Of a stretch of DNA of 48,192 nt, positions 29,538 to 38,045 are shown piece by piece (the stretch's first letter is position 1; each line of letters begins with the position of its first letter). Both the position numbers and the translations under genes were made by a program. Origin of the DNA: an uncultured Clostridia bacterium (GTDB lineage: Bacteria; Bacillota; Clostridia; Oscillospirales; Acutalibacteraceae); the NCBI GenBank assembly GCA_904420015.1, contig CAJFTS010000041.1, positions 1 to 48,192 of the forward strand, given 5' to 3'. The notes under the pieces are model-generated. The model had not been told where the DNA came from. It worked only from the letters and a program-made list of their open reading frames with translations, and did not search any database.

Positions 29538-30803
29538 CTATTGCTCCATCTGCTCGATGGTCATGGCCTTGGTATGCTTGATGGGCTTCCACACCGACTT
29601 GCGATAGAACAGGCCCACAAAGTTGATGATGGCCCAGGAAACCACGAAGATTGGATACAGCAAAAGCCCCTTCCACATGGGGCCCACCTTCTTTTTCTCC
29701 AGCAGCAGCACCAGAATGCCCTGCCCTACCATCACCAAATATCCGCCGATCAAGGACAAAAGCGCTACCGGCAGGGTGGCGGAAAGGGCGGAGGGGTTGG
29801 CGATCATCAGCGAAAGCTGCAAAATGGCGGAAAAGACCATAAAGCTGACGCTGGGAATGCAGAGGGAGAACAGAAACACATCCAGCGCCACCAGGCTGTG
29901 CCGCTTAAAAACGGCTTTGAGCAGGTCCCCCGCGCAGTAGAGCACCCCCTGGATGTTGCCTACCGCCCAGCGGTACCGCTGGCGGATGGACAGGGCGAAG
30001 GAGGTGGGCTGTTCATCGTAGAAAACCGCGTCGGTATCCAAAATAATTTTATAGCCGTCGGCCACCCGCCGGAAGGAGAACTCCACATCCTCACACATGG
30101 ACCGGGTGTTCCAGCCCCCCAGCTTCTTCATCACGTCCCAGCGGAACATAAAGCCGGTGCCGGTGCACATGGCGGTCAGACCGATGTTGTTGCGGGCGAC
30201 GTAATAAAACCGCATCAGCGAATACCAGTAGAGGGCGTACCCTCCCGAAACCCAGTTGTCCGTCGGGTTCTTCATATCCCGGTAGCCTTGGGCGATCTGC
30301 GTCCCCGCGCACAGCTGCCGGTTCATGGCGGCGAGATAGCCCTTGTCCACAATATTGTCCGCGTCGAACATACAGATGGCGTCGTAGGTATCGGGACATT
30401 CCTTCAGCATCCGTTCGTAAAGCCAGTGCAGCGCAAAACCCTTACCAACCTTTTGGTCGTCAAACCGCTCATAGACGATGCAGCCCTTCTCCTTGGAAAC
30501 CTGAGCGGTGCGGTCGGTGCAGTTGTCGGCCAGTACAATGATCTCGAATTTCTCCTTTGGATAGTCCTGGGCGAGCAGGCTGTCGATGAGATATTCAATG
30601 ACCCCCTCCTCGTTGCGCGCGCAGATGACGATACCGAATTTGTGCTGTTTTGTGACCGCAGCCGTGCATTTTTTCGCCGGCTTTAAGCCGAAGGCCGCAA
30701 TCCCGATCTGGTAGATCATAAACAGGGCGGCGACGATGCCGAAGGCGATGTTGATGCCGTTTAGAATGGAAAAAACAATGTCGTTCAACTTCCGAACCCT
30801 CAC
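29538..30803 (-). CDS. membrane glycosyltransferase family 2
   Basis: The protein has 421 aa. An N-terminal membrane helix is followed by a GT-A domain (about 55-300) with VICARNEEGVIEYLIDSLL, the metal site MFDADN, EDVEFSFRR and the acceptor motif RQRYRWAVGN, and then three or four C-terminal helices. This is the processive BcsA/HasA-like GT2 layout with a QxxRW-type motif. The substrate is not known; the exported product could be a polysaccharide or glycolipid. The start is GTG 30803 or TTG 30788, which has the better GAGGG spacing. It stands alone. Confidence 0.9.
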   Translation of the reverse strand: MRVRKLNDIVFSILNGINIAFGIVAALFMIYQIGIAAFGLKPAKKCTAAVTKQHKFGIVICARNEEGVIEYLIDSLLAQDYPKEKFEIIVLADNCTDRTAQVSKEKGCIVYERFDDQKVGKGFALHWLYERMLKECPDTYDAICMFDADNIVDKGYLAAMNRQLCAGTQIAQGYRDMKNPTDNWVSGGYALYWYSLMRFYYVARNNIGLTAMCTGTGFMFRWDVMKKLGGWNTRSMCEDVEFSFRRVADGYKIILDTDAVFYDEQPTSFALSIRQRYRWAVGNIQGVLYCAGDLLKAVFKRHSLVALDVFLFSLCIPSVSFMVFSAILQLSLMIANPSALSATLPVALLSLIGGYLVMVGQGILVLLLEKKKVGPMWKGLLLYPIFVVSWAIINFVGLFYRKSVWKPIKHTKAMTIEQMEQ

Positions 30804-31060
30804 TTATCCTAAAATGTCGCAATGACAAAACGGGCATATACTAAAGAGACGCGGGCTTTTTTCCAAATTTCTGTAAATGGTGCGGATATTCCTCCTTTTT
30901 CGAGCTTCAGGCCGCACATCGATTTTTAATGATATCATATCAGGACGGAAAGGACAAGAAAAAACCAGGAGGGGATTGTTCGAAAAACCAGAAATTTCCC
31001 CTTTTTCTCCTATTTGCGCAAGGCGGAGGGCGTATGGAAATCCGGACAGCGGCGCCCTGT

Positions 31061-31089
31061 TTGACAGGGGGAGGAAGGTGGGATACACT
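31061..31089 (+). promoter_or_regulatory. promoter of the TIGR04076 gene
   Basis: TTGACA (31061-31066), 17-base spacer, TACACT (31084-31089), 66 bases before the start codon. The rest of 30804-31060 shows nothing else that I can support. Confidence 0.75.
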
Positions 31090-31154
31090 AGGAATAGAGG
31101 ATTTTTTGGCGAAACAGCCGAAAAGAGAAAAGAAACAGACGGGAGAGAAAGGCA

Positions 31155-31511
31155 ATGAAAAAGGTAAAAATCACGGTGCTGAAAACCACGTTGGATCGGG
31201 AGCTTGCCGACGAATACGGCGTCAAGGGGCTGACCTCATGTCCTATGCTTCGGGAAGGCCAGGTGTTTTACGCTGATTACGCCAAGCCCGAGGGATTTTG
31301 CGACGAGGCTTGGAAGGCGGTTTACCAGTACGCCTTCGCCCTGTCCCATGGAGCGGGAGAGGGCTTGTTCTACTTCGGCGACTGGATTCGAAAGCCGGGC
31401 GTCGCCATCTGCAGCTGCAACGACGGGCTGCGGCCGGTTATCTTTAAGCTGGAGGCCACTGATGAGGAATCCCGGCTGAACGACACGCCGGTGCAAAAAC
31501 AAGAGCGGTAG
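31155..31511 (+). CDS. TIGR04076 family protein
   Basis: The 118-aa protein begins VKITVLKTTLDRELADEYG, has CPMLREGQVF, PEGFCDEAWKAVYQYAFAL, and the typical end VAICSCNDGLRPVIFKLEA. These match the TIGR04076 family, small proteins common in anaerobic Firmicutes, with conserved Cys residues that may bind a metal. ATG 31155 follows an AGAAAGG site. Function is not known. It has its own promoter and terminator. Confidence 0.88.
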   Translation: MKKVKITVLKTTLDRELADEYGVKGLTSCPMLREGQVFYADYAKPEGFCDEAWKAVYQYAFALSHGAGEGLFYFGDWIRKPGVAICSCNDGLRPVIFKLEATDEESRLNDTPVQKQER

Positions 31512-31556
31512 CAGGCGGGCCGTTGGTTTACGCCTTAGAACATAAAAGAGATGCAA

Positions 31557-31587
31557 AAAGCGCGCCAACAAGCACGGCGCGCTTTTT
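31557..31587 (+). terminator. terminator after the TIGR04076 gene
   Basis: AAAGCGCGCC (31557-31566) pairs with GGCGCGCTTT, followed by a T-run that is part of the 3' arm. The 9-base loop is AACAAGCAC. Confidence 0.85.
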
Positions 31588-31644
31588 ATACCCCCGGGTT
31601 CCCAACCCGTCCGGCCTAAAATATGCAGGAACTGAAAAAAGAAC

Positions 31645-31673
31645 TTGCAAACACCATGGGATTCGTTTAAAAT
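31645..31673 (+). promoter_or_regulatory. promoter of the aminotransferase gene
   Basis: TTGCAA (31645-31650), 17-base spacer, TAAAAT (31668-31673), about 70 bases before the start codon. Confidence 0.7.
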
Positions 31674-31744
31674 ATGAACCAGCATACCCGCAAAAATGAG
31701 CGGATTCGACACGACAGAGACCAAACTTTTGGAGGGAAACCGTT

Positions 31745-33019
31745 ATGATGGCATTTGGCCAAATGAGCCGTGAGCAGCTCGAACAGGAAAAGGCACAGCT
31801 TCAAGCGCGTTATGACGAATTCAAAGGGAGAGGATTAAAGCTGGATATGTCTCGCGGCAAGCCCGGCAACGATCAGCTCGACCTTTCCAATGGGATGCTG
31901 GAGGTTTTGACCGCCTCCGATTACCGTGCGGAAAACGGCCTGGACTGCCGTAACTACGGCAACAGCGACGGCCTGCCGGAGATGCGCAAAATCTTTGCCG
32001 ACCTGCTGGAAATCAGCCCCGACGAGGTTATTGTAGGCGGCAATTCCAGCCTGACCATGATGTTTGACAACATCGCGTCCAATATGACCCACGGCGTGCG
32101 CGACGGCAAGCCCTGGGGAAAACAGGGGGAAGTGAAGTTTTTGTGCCCGGTGCCCGGCTATGACCGGCATTTTGCAATCTGTGAGTATTTTCACATCAAA
32201 ATGATCAACGTCCCCCTCCATTCGGACGGCCCGGATATGGATATGGTGGAACGGCTGGTGGAATCCGACCCGCTCATTAAGGGCATCTGGTGCGTCCCTA
32301 AGTATTCCAACCCCGACGGGGTGGTCTATTCCGATGAGACGGTGCGCCGCTTTGCCAACCTCAAGCCTGCGGCGGACGATTTCCGCATCTACTGGGACAA
32401 CGCTTACATGATCCATCACCTGGGCGATGAACCTGCCAAAATCCTCAATATCCTCACCGAATGCGAGAAGGCGGGCAATCCGAACATGCCGCTGATCTTC
32501 ACCTCCTTCTCCAAAGTCAGCTTCTCCGGCGCGGCGGTGGCCGCGATGGCCGCCTCCAAGTCGAACATCGAATACATCAAAAAGCGCCTGACCGTCCAAG
32601 CCATCGGCCCGGATAAGCTCAATCAGCTGCGCCACGTCCGTTTCTTCAAGGATGCCGACGGGGTGCGTGCCCATATGAAAAAGCACGCGGCCATCCTCCG
32701 GCCGAAGTTTGCCGCCGTTCTCGACAAGCTCGACGAAGAGCTGACCCCCTATGGGGTCGCCGCCTGGGAGAAGCCCACCGGCGGGTATTTCGTCAGCGTC
32801 AACGTAGCCGAGGGCACCGCAAAGCGGGTGGTGCAGCTTTGCAAGGAGGCGGGCGTGGTGCTCACCGGCGCCGGCGCCACCTATCCCTACGGCAAGGACC
32901 CGCACGACCGCAACATCCGTCTTGCGCCCACCTTCCCGCCGCTGGCCGAGGTGAAGCAGGCCATCGAGCTGTTCTGCATTTGCACGAAATTGGCAGCGGT
33001 GGAAAAGCAGCTGGGCTAA
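31745..33019 (+). CDS. PLP-dependent aminotransferase class I (aspartate type)
   Basis: The protein has 424 aa and a fold-type I aminotransferase sequence: LDMSRGKPGNDQLDLSNGML, NYGNSDGLPEMRKIFADLL, VGGNSSLTMMFDN, WCVPKYSNPDGVVYSDE, the cofactor Asp in YWDNAY and the Schiff-base Lys in FTSFSKVSFSG, then RLAPTFP. It fits the separate subgroup of type I aspartate aminotransferases (PF12897-like). The likely reaction is transfer of an amino group between aspartate and 2-oxoglutarate. The start is one of two ATG codons at 31745/31748, after GGAGGG. Monocistronic. Confidence 0.92.
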   Translation: MMAFGQMSREQLEQEKAQLQARYDEFKGRGLKLDMSRGKPGNDQLDLSNGMLEVLTASDYRAENGLDCRNYGNSDGLPEMRKIFADLLEISPDEVIVGGNSSLTMMFDNIASNMTHGVRDGKPWGKQGEVKFLCPVPGYDRHFAICEYFHIKMINVPLHSDGPDMDMVERLVESDPLIKGIWCVPKYSNPDGVVYSDETVRRFANLKPAADDFRIYWDNAYMIHHLGDEPAKILNILTECEKAGNPNMPLIFTSFSKVSFSGAAVAAMAASKSNIEYIKKRLTVQAIGPDKLNQLRHVRFFKDADGVRAHMKKHAAILRPKFAAVLDKLDEELTPYGVAAWEKPTGGYFVSVNVAEGTAKRVVQLCKEAGVVLTGAGATYPYGKDPHDRNIRLAPTFPPLAEVKQAIELFCICTKLAAVEKQLG

Positions 33020-33073
33020 CCGTTTGCGGCGGTTTTTGTGCCCTTTTCACGAAAATCGCCGATTTTTCTCTCA

Positions 33074-33102
33074 TTGACTTTTGAGAATGACCAGAATATA
33101 AT
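33074..33102 (+). promoter_or_regulatory. promoter of secD-secF
   Basis: TTGACT (33074-33079), 17-base spacer, consensus TATAAT (33097-33102), 92 bases before the secD start. Strong match. Confidence 0.8.
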
Positions 33103-33193
33103 AGTCCTATTGGTGTTTTCATGCAGAAAATGCGGATATTTTTGCGCATTTTCTTACAGGTAAAGCCAGAAGTTGATCAATGGAGGACTTACA

Positions 33194-34603
33194 ATGAAGC
33201 GAATGGGAAAACCAGTGTTTTTCATTGTGGCTCTGTTGATTGTCGCGCTCACCGTCACAACGTTTACAGGCATTAAGGTCGGCAGCGGCGATTCGCAGAC
33301 CACAATCATCAAGGGCGCCGGGGATATCCGATGGGGCATCGATATCCGGGGCGGCGTCGACGTGACCTTCCGCCCGCCGGAGGGGTATGACGCCACCGAT
33401 GCGGAAATCGATTCGGCCAAATCCATTATCGAGACCCGCCTGGTGTACCAGAACATCACCGACTACGAGGTGTATCCCGATTATTCCAACGACCGGATCA
33501 TCGTCCGGTATCCCTGGAAGGCAGGGGAAGAGGATTTCGACGCCAGTACCGCGATCCAGGAGCTGGGCGAAACCGCGCTGCTTACCTTCCGGGAGGGCGA
33601 TTCGGTGGACGAGGAGGGAAAACCCTCGGGAGACACCCTCAACAATATCATCCTGGAGGGCAAGGATGTGGTGAACGCCTCCGCAGAATACGGCGTGATC
33701 GACAATTCCGGTATCAGCCAGCATTACGTCTCCCTGGAATTTGACGAGGCTGGAACCGAGGCCTTCTCGGAAGCGACCAGCAAGCTTGCCTCCAGCAAAG
33801 GCTCCATTTCCATCTGGATGGACGACGTGCTGGTTTCCGCACCAACGGTGCAGTCGGCCATCACCGACGGCAAGTGCATCATTTCCGGCAACTTTGACGC
33901 TGCCGGCGCGGCGGATCTGGCCAACAAAATCAAGGCTGGTTCCCTTCCCTTCAAGCTGGAGGCCGATTCTTACGGCTCCATCAATCCCGTCATGGGTGAG
34001 AAGGCGAGAGACGTCATGGTTCTCGCGGGCCTGATTGCGCTCATCCTCATCTGCATTTTTATGATTGTCTATTATCGCCTGCCCGGTGTGGTGGCCTCCA
34101 TCGCACTGGTGGGACAGGTGGCCGGCATGGTGGCCTGCGTAACCGGATATTTCGGGGTTTTCGACAGCTTTACGCTGACATTGCCCGGCATCGCCGGTAT
34201 CATCCTGTCCATTGGTATGGGCGTGGATGCCAACGTCATTACCTCCGAGCGTATCAAGGAGGAGCTGCGCGCGGGCAAGACCATCGACGGCTCCATCGAC
34301 GCGGGCAACAAGAACAGCTTCTCGGCCATCTTCGACAGCAACATCACCTGTATCTTTGTTGCGGTTATTCTGATGGGCGTGTTCGGACCGCCGGAGAGCT
34401 TTTTTGCGAAGATCCTTTCGCCGGTTCTCTTTATGTTCGGTCCCGCCGCCACCGGCTCGGTGTATTCCTTCGGCTATACCCTGCTGACCGGTATTATCTT
34501 CAACTTTGTTATGGGCGTCACTGCCTCCCGTCTCATGCTCAAATCCCTCTCGAGATTCAAGGGACTGCGCAAGCCCTGGCTGTACGGAGGTGAAAAGGCA
34601 TGA
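33194..34603 (+). CDS. secD: protein translocase subunit SecD
   Basis: The protein has 469 aa. It has one N-terminal membrane helix, a large extracytoplasmic region with the P1 motif DIRGGVDVTFRP, and five C-terminal helices with ADSYGSINPVMGEKARDV and the conserved GMGVDANVITSERIKEE. It pairs with SecF to pull proteins through SecYEG using the proton or sodium gradient. ATG 33194 follows TGGAGGA. Its stop overlaps the SecF start (ATGA), so the two are translationally coupled. Confidence 0.96.
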   Translation: MKRMGKPVFFIVALLIVALTVTTFTGIKVGSGDSQTTIIKGAGDIRWGIDIRGGVDVTFRPPEGYDATDAEIDSAKSIIETRLVYQNITDYEVYPDYSNDRIIVRYPWKAGEEDFDASTAIQELGETALLTFREGDSVDEEGKPSGDTLNNIILEGKDVVNASAEYGVIDNSGISQHYVSLEFDEAGTEAFSEATSKLASSKGSISIWMDDVLVSAPTVQSAITDGKCIISGNFDAAGAADLANKIKAGSLPFKLEADSYGSINPVMGEKARDVMVLAGLIALILICIFMIVYYRLPGVVASIALVGQVAGMVACVTGYFGVFDSFTLTLPGIAGIILSIGMGVDANVITSERIKEELRAGKTIDGSIDAGNKNSFSAIFDSNITCIFVAVILMGVFGPPESFFAKILSPVLFMFGPAATGSVYSFGYTLLTGIIFNFVMGVTASRLMLKSLSRFKGLRKPWLYGGEKA

Positions 34604-35550
34604 AACTGAAGAAGCAATTTGATTTCATTAAAAACCGCAGGTATATCTTTGCGGTCTCCATTGGCCTTCTGCTCATCGGTTTGATTTTCAATTTCATCTT
34701 TGGCACCGATCTGGATATCCAGTTTAAGGGCGGCACCATGGTCAGCTATACTTATAACGGGACCATCGATGTCAACGAGGCCGACCAGGTGGTACAGGAT
34801 GCCATCGGCATGGCGGTGAACGTGCAGACGTCGGAGGACCGTATGACCGAGTCGCAAAAGCTGGTGGTCAACCTGGCAAACGATACGGAACTGACCACCG
34901 ACCAGATGGACGCGATGAATGCGGCGCTTTCCCAGGCGTTCTCCGATACCGGTATCGAGTTTTTACAGGCAAACTCCGTCAATCCCACTATGGGGCAGGA
35001 GTTCTTCCAGAAGAGTATGGTTGCGGTGGCTCTGGCCGCTTTGCTGATGATTCTTTACATCGGTATTCGTTTCCGTAAGATCGGCGGCCTTTCCGCCGGT
35101 ATCTTCGCGGTGCTGGCTCTGCTGCACGACATTGCACTGGTGTATTTCACCTTTATCGTCCTGCAGATTCCGCTCAACGACAGCTTTATTGCGGCGGTCC
35201 TCACCATCCTCGGTTACTCCATCAACGGTACCATCGTGGTTTACGACCGTATCCGCGAAAACCGTCGCCTGATGGGCCCCAAGGCCGGCATTGACGAGGT
35301 GGTCAACCTCAGCATCAACCAGTCCTTGTCCCGTACCATCAATACCACCATCAGCACGGTGATCGCGGTGGGCACGGTCAGTGTTTTCGCCGTCATCTAC
35401 AACATTTCCTCCATCCTTTCCTTCTCGGTGCCTATGCTCGTGGGCATCATCGCCGGCTGCTATTCCTCTACCTGCGTCACCGGCCCGCTGTGGGTCATGT
35501 GGAAGCAGTTTCGGGAAAAGAAGCTGCATAAGGAAGCGGAAGCAAAATAG
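34600..35550 (+). CDS. secF: protein translocase subunit SecF
   Basis: The 316-aa protein is SecF: an N-terminal RRYIFAV-like helix (FAVSIGLLLIGLIFNFI), the DIQFKGGTMVSYTY motif after it, and C-terminal helices with QEFFQKSMVAVALAALLMIL, ALLHDIALVYFTFIVLQIPL, GYSINGTIVVYDRIRENRRL and NQSLSRTINTT. It starts at ATG 34600, overlapping the secD stop by 4 bases. It forms a heterodimer with SecD in the inner membrane. A perfect palindromic terminator ends the operon. Confidence 0.96.
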   Translation: MKLKKQFDFIKNRRYIFAVSIGLLLIGLIFNFIFGTDLDIQFKGGTMVSYTYNGTIDVNEADQVVQDAIGMAVNVQTSEDRMTESQKLVVNLANDTELTTDQMDAMNAALSQAFSDTGIEFLQANSVNPTMGQEFFQKSMVAVALAALLMILYIGIRFRKIGGLSAGIFAVLALLHDIALVYFTFIVLQIPLNDSFIAAVLTILGYSINGTIVVYDRIRENRRLMGPKAGIDEVVNLSINQSLSRTINTTISTVIAVGTVSVFAVIYNISSILSFSVPMLVGIIAGCYSSTCVTGPLWVMWKQFREKKLHKEAEAK

Positions 35551-35561
35551 GGAAGTACCCG

Positions 35562-35594
35562 AAAGGCCCGGTGCAATTGCACCGGGCCTTTTTG
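35562..35594 (+). terminator. palindromic terminator after secF
   Basis: AAAGGCCCGGTGCAA is directly followed by its reverse complement (15 bp arms, 35562-35576 and 35577-35591) and a T-rich end. Very strong. Confidence 0.9.
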
Positions 35595-35780
35595 TATCAA
35601 GAAAAGGGCGCGTAGCCGCGCAGATGAAAAGAAAGCGAATGCCGATGATTGGCCGGGGATTCCTCGGCAGGGCACCTAAGGGAAACCCCGTGGAGGCGGT
35701 GGGCAAGCTGGCTGCGCACAGATAAAAAAGCTGCTGTCAGAAATGCCGGTTCACTCGCAAACGGGAGGCGGGGCAAGCGG

Positions 35781-35835
35781 GCCGCAGGGACGCTTTTGCA
35801 AAAGCATCCCTTTAGGCCTAGCGCGTCCCTGCGGC
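35781..35835. repeat. nested dyads in the secF-bioY spacer
   Basis: GCCGCAGGGACGC (35781-35793) pairs with GCGTCCCTGCGGC (35823-35835), 13 bp. Within the loop, GCTTTTGCAAAAGC (35792-35805) is a perfect palindrome, and GGGACGC...GCATCCC is an alternative pairing with one mismatch. The spacer 35592-36103 holds no gene that I can support. Its GC-rich hairpins look like a non-coding repeat or regulatory RNA. Confidence 0.55.
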
Positions 35836-36007
35836 CTTGGCGGCGAAATAAGCTAAAGGAGCGGGGCGCTTTGCCAAAAGAAAGAAGAAGAAAGCACACG
35901 CAACGTTCCCACACTCTTTTTCGGTAATACCGGGGTTCCCTCCCAGGGGGTTGCCTTAGCGGAAAGCCGGCGGGGATTTGTGCGGTTCCTAATAAAAGGG
36001 GGCTGTG

Positions 36008-36049
36008 AAAAAAGGCGGGCAGAGGTAGCTACCTCCGCCCGCCTTTTTT
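36008..36049. terminator. bidirectional terminator at the bioY 3' side
   Basis: Arms of 21 bases (36008-36028 and 36029-36049), each starting or ending with six A/T, contain one mismatch: AAAAAAGGCGGGCAGAGGTAG paired with its complement. It lies 55 bases after the bioY stop on the minus strand and has T-runs on both strands. Confidence 0.8.
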
Positions 36050-36103
36050 GGAAAGAGCCGTCCGCTTCGGCCTTTCTTGATTGCGTGAAAGGCCGTATTT
36101 TCC

Positions 36104-36694
36104 TTACAGGTACTGCTGTACCGCCTTTCGGATGCGTGGGCCAATCCCTGCCAGCAGCAGGCACCACAAAAAGTCGGTCAGCAGGAAGGGGAGCACGAAA
36201 ACGCTCAGCGCATAACCGAGCTCGGTGTCTTTGCCGAAATAGACGTTTTGCAGCACCAGATAATAGGTTACCCCTAGCAGATACACCACCGCCAGCCCGC
36301 CGATCCCGGTAAGCAGCATGACGGGGAAAGAAATCTTCCCTTTTTTCTTCATCTCCCGGTCGCTGACAAGGCCGGCCAACAGGGCGGACAGGGCAAACCC
36401 CACCAGATACCCGAAGGTGGGCTGCAGCAGATAGCCGATTCCCCCTCCGCCGGTAAAGAGGGGAAGCCCGGCCAGACCCAAAATCAGATACAGGCACTGG
36501 GCGGCAAAGCCACGTTTTGCCCCCAGCAGCACGCCGCCCATGGTGCAGAAGAAAAACTGGGCGGTAAAGGGAACCAAGGGCCCGGGAATTTTGACATAGG
36601 CCCCCACCGTTGACAAGGCCACAAATAGGCCGATGAGCGCTATGCTCAGCGGGGAGACCCGCCGTTTGGAAGAAGATGCGGTTTGCTCAGACAT
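36104..36694 (-). CDS. bioY: biotin transporter BioY
   Basis: The 196-aa membrane protein has six helices and the BioY signature KIPGPLVPFTAQFFFCTMGGVLLGAKRGF (residues from about 33), GGGGIGYLLQPTFGYLVGF in the middle, and a VYLLGVTYYLV helix. It binds biotin as the S-component of an ECF transporter; no EcfA/EcfT genes lie here, so shared or solitary use is likely. Transcription comes from a promoter overlapped by a BirA box, giving biotin repression. Start ATG 36694 follows GGAGAG. Confidence 0.95.
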   Translation of the reverse strand: MSEQTASSSKRRVSPLSIALIGLFVALSTVGAYVKIPGPLVPFTAQFFFCTMGGVLLGAKRGFAAQCLYLILGLAGLPLFTGGGGIGYLLQPTFGYLVGFALSALLAGLVSDREMKKKGKISFPVMLLTGIGGLAVVYLLGVTYYLVLQNVYFGKDTELGYALSVFVLPFLLTDFLWCLLLAGIGPRIRKAVQQYL

Positions 36695-36746
36695 AGGATA
36701 TTCTCTCCTTTGCGGCGGAGATGTCCTCCGCCTTGTTCTGCAAAGG

Positions 36747-36800
36747 AGTATAGCATAGAAAAAGATGATTGTAAACCGTTATTTTGTTTTGGTTTACAAT
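36747..36800 (-). promoter_or_regulatory. bioY promoter with BirA operator
   Basis: Arms ATTGTAAACC (36768-36777) and GGTTTACAAT (36791-36800) separated by 13 bases match the BirA binding site. On the minus strand TTTACA (36770-36775) and TATACT (36747-36752), 17 bases apart, form the promoter, with the -35 inside the operator. The 3' end of birA touches the box. Regulation by biotinyl-AMP-bound BirA is the standard model. Confidence 0.9.
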
Positions 36801-37780
36801 TAGCAGTATCCCAGCATCCCCCGGACCGAAACCTCCCCAGACAAGACGGGACGCACCCCCTGCCCGGTTTCTACCAGCAGCGCCCCCGTCTCATTGATGC
36901 CCACCGCCGTGCCGACGAATTCTTCACTTCCCGTCGCCACCCGCACCACACTGCCGATGGTAGCGCAGTGCTGGGCATAGCGGTCGAGAAAGGCACGGTC
37001 GGCTGCGTGCTGCAAAAACCGCTCGTATTCCTCCTCCAGCCGGAGAAGGATACGCGCCGCCAGCTCCTTTCGGGAAACCCGCCGTCCTCCGGCCAGGAGC
37101 AGGGAGGTGGCCTTCTCCTTGAGCTCCTTTGGAAAGGAAGCGTTGTTGACGTTGACGCCGATGCCTACCACCAAAGCGGAAATCCGGTCCTCCTCCGCCG
37201 CCATCTCCGTCAGGATCCCCACCAGCTTTTTGCCTTCGTATACGATGTCGTTGGGCCATTTGATGGCAACCGGCAGGCCGGTAACCTCCCGGATGGCGAT
37301 GCAGGTGGCGAGGCCGGCAAGCAGGGTGACTTGGGCGATGTCGGCCGGCGTCAGCTTCGGCCGCAGCAGGACCGACATCCAGACCCCGGCGCCTCTGGGC
37401 GCGCTCCAGGTCCGTCCAAGCCGGCCCCGCCCGTTGGTTTGCTCCTCCGCGAAGAAAACGCTTCCATGGGGGGCGCCCCGCTCGGCCTCCTCCCGGGCGC
37501 GGCGGTTGGTGGAGTCGGTGACCTCATAGGAATACACCCGCCGCCCCATATAGCGGGTGGCCAGCAGAGGCAAAAGCTCCCCCTGCGTCAGCAGATCCGG
37601 GGAGGCCAGCAGCCGGTATCCCTTGTTGGTGGCCGATTCGATGGCATATCCCTCTTCCCGGAGCTTCTTGACCGACTTGCAGACGGCCGCCCGCGATACG
37701 CCCAGCTGCCCGCTGATACGCTCGCCGGAAAGGAAGCCGTCGGCATCCTTCAGCAGGGCAAGAATTTTTTCCTTCACCAT
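36800..37780 (-). CDS. birA: bifunctional biotin-protein ligase and repressor BirA
   Basis: The protein has 326 aa. The N-terminal winged helix is visible as LSGERISGQLGVSRAAVCKS and VKKLREEGYAI (about 15-50), so it is the repressor form. The catalytic domain has TNGRGRLGRTW, the biotinyl-AMP loop, and the motif IKWPNDIVYEGKKLVGILTE, followed by the C-terminal SH3-like part with VGTAVGINETGALLVE. It attaches biotin to carboxylases and represses bioY. Start ATG 37780. The gene is just upstream of bioY, with the operator in between. Confidence 0.95.
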   Translation of the reverse strand: MVKEKILALLKDADGFLSGERISGQLGVSRAAVCKSVKKLREEGYAIESATNKGYRLLASPDLLTQGELLPLLATRYMGRRVYSYEVTDSTNRRAREEAERGAPHGSVFFAEEQTNGRGRLGRTWSAPRGAGVWMSVLLRPKLTPADIAQVTLLAGLATCIAIREVTGLPVAIKWPNDIVYEGKKLVGILTEMAAEEDRISALVVGIGVNVNNASFPKELKEKATSLLLAGGRRVSRKELAARILLRLEEEYERFLQHAADRAFLDRYAQHCATIGSVVRVATGSEEFVGTAVGINETGALLVETGQGVRPVLSGEVSVRGMLGYC

Positions 37781-37821
37781 GTTCGCCTTCTTTTCGTGCC
37801 GGACACGCCGGCTTTTTTTTC

Positions 37822-37827
37822 ATTATA
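37822..37827 (-). promoter_or_regulatory. -10 box of birA
   Basis: TATAAT on the minus strand, preceded by GCTGG, 42 bases before the birA start. The -35 region, TTTTGT or TTTGTT, is weak. Confidence 0.5.
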
Positions 37828-37939
37828 CCAGCTGTTTTACCAAAACAAAAGCGTTTGGAGAATACCGGCTGTTTTTGTGGACAATTCTGCAAAAAAGCGG
37901 GATTTTGCCGCAACTTTTCGAGCAGATATAATAAATGCC

Positions 37940-37968
37940 TTGACAGCCGGACCTACAAAGGATAAAAT
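37940..37968 (+). promoter_or_regulatory. promoter of rny
   Basis: TTGACA (37940-37945), 17-base spacer, TAAAAT (37963-37968), 77 bases before the proposed rny start. Good consensus match. Confidence 0.8.
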
Positions 37969-38045
37969 ATCTACATAATGCAATTTTTATGCATTTCAAT
38001 CAATTTCGACTTAAAAAAATCTAAAAACAGGAGGTGCAGAAATTA

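Noticed and set aside
29442-30686. A 414-codon plus-strand frame opposite the glycosyltransferase
   Set aside because: The minus-strand frame has clear GT2 motifs; the plus-strand reading is low complexity and antisense.
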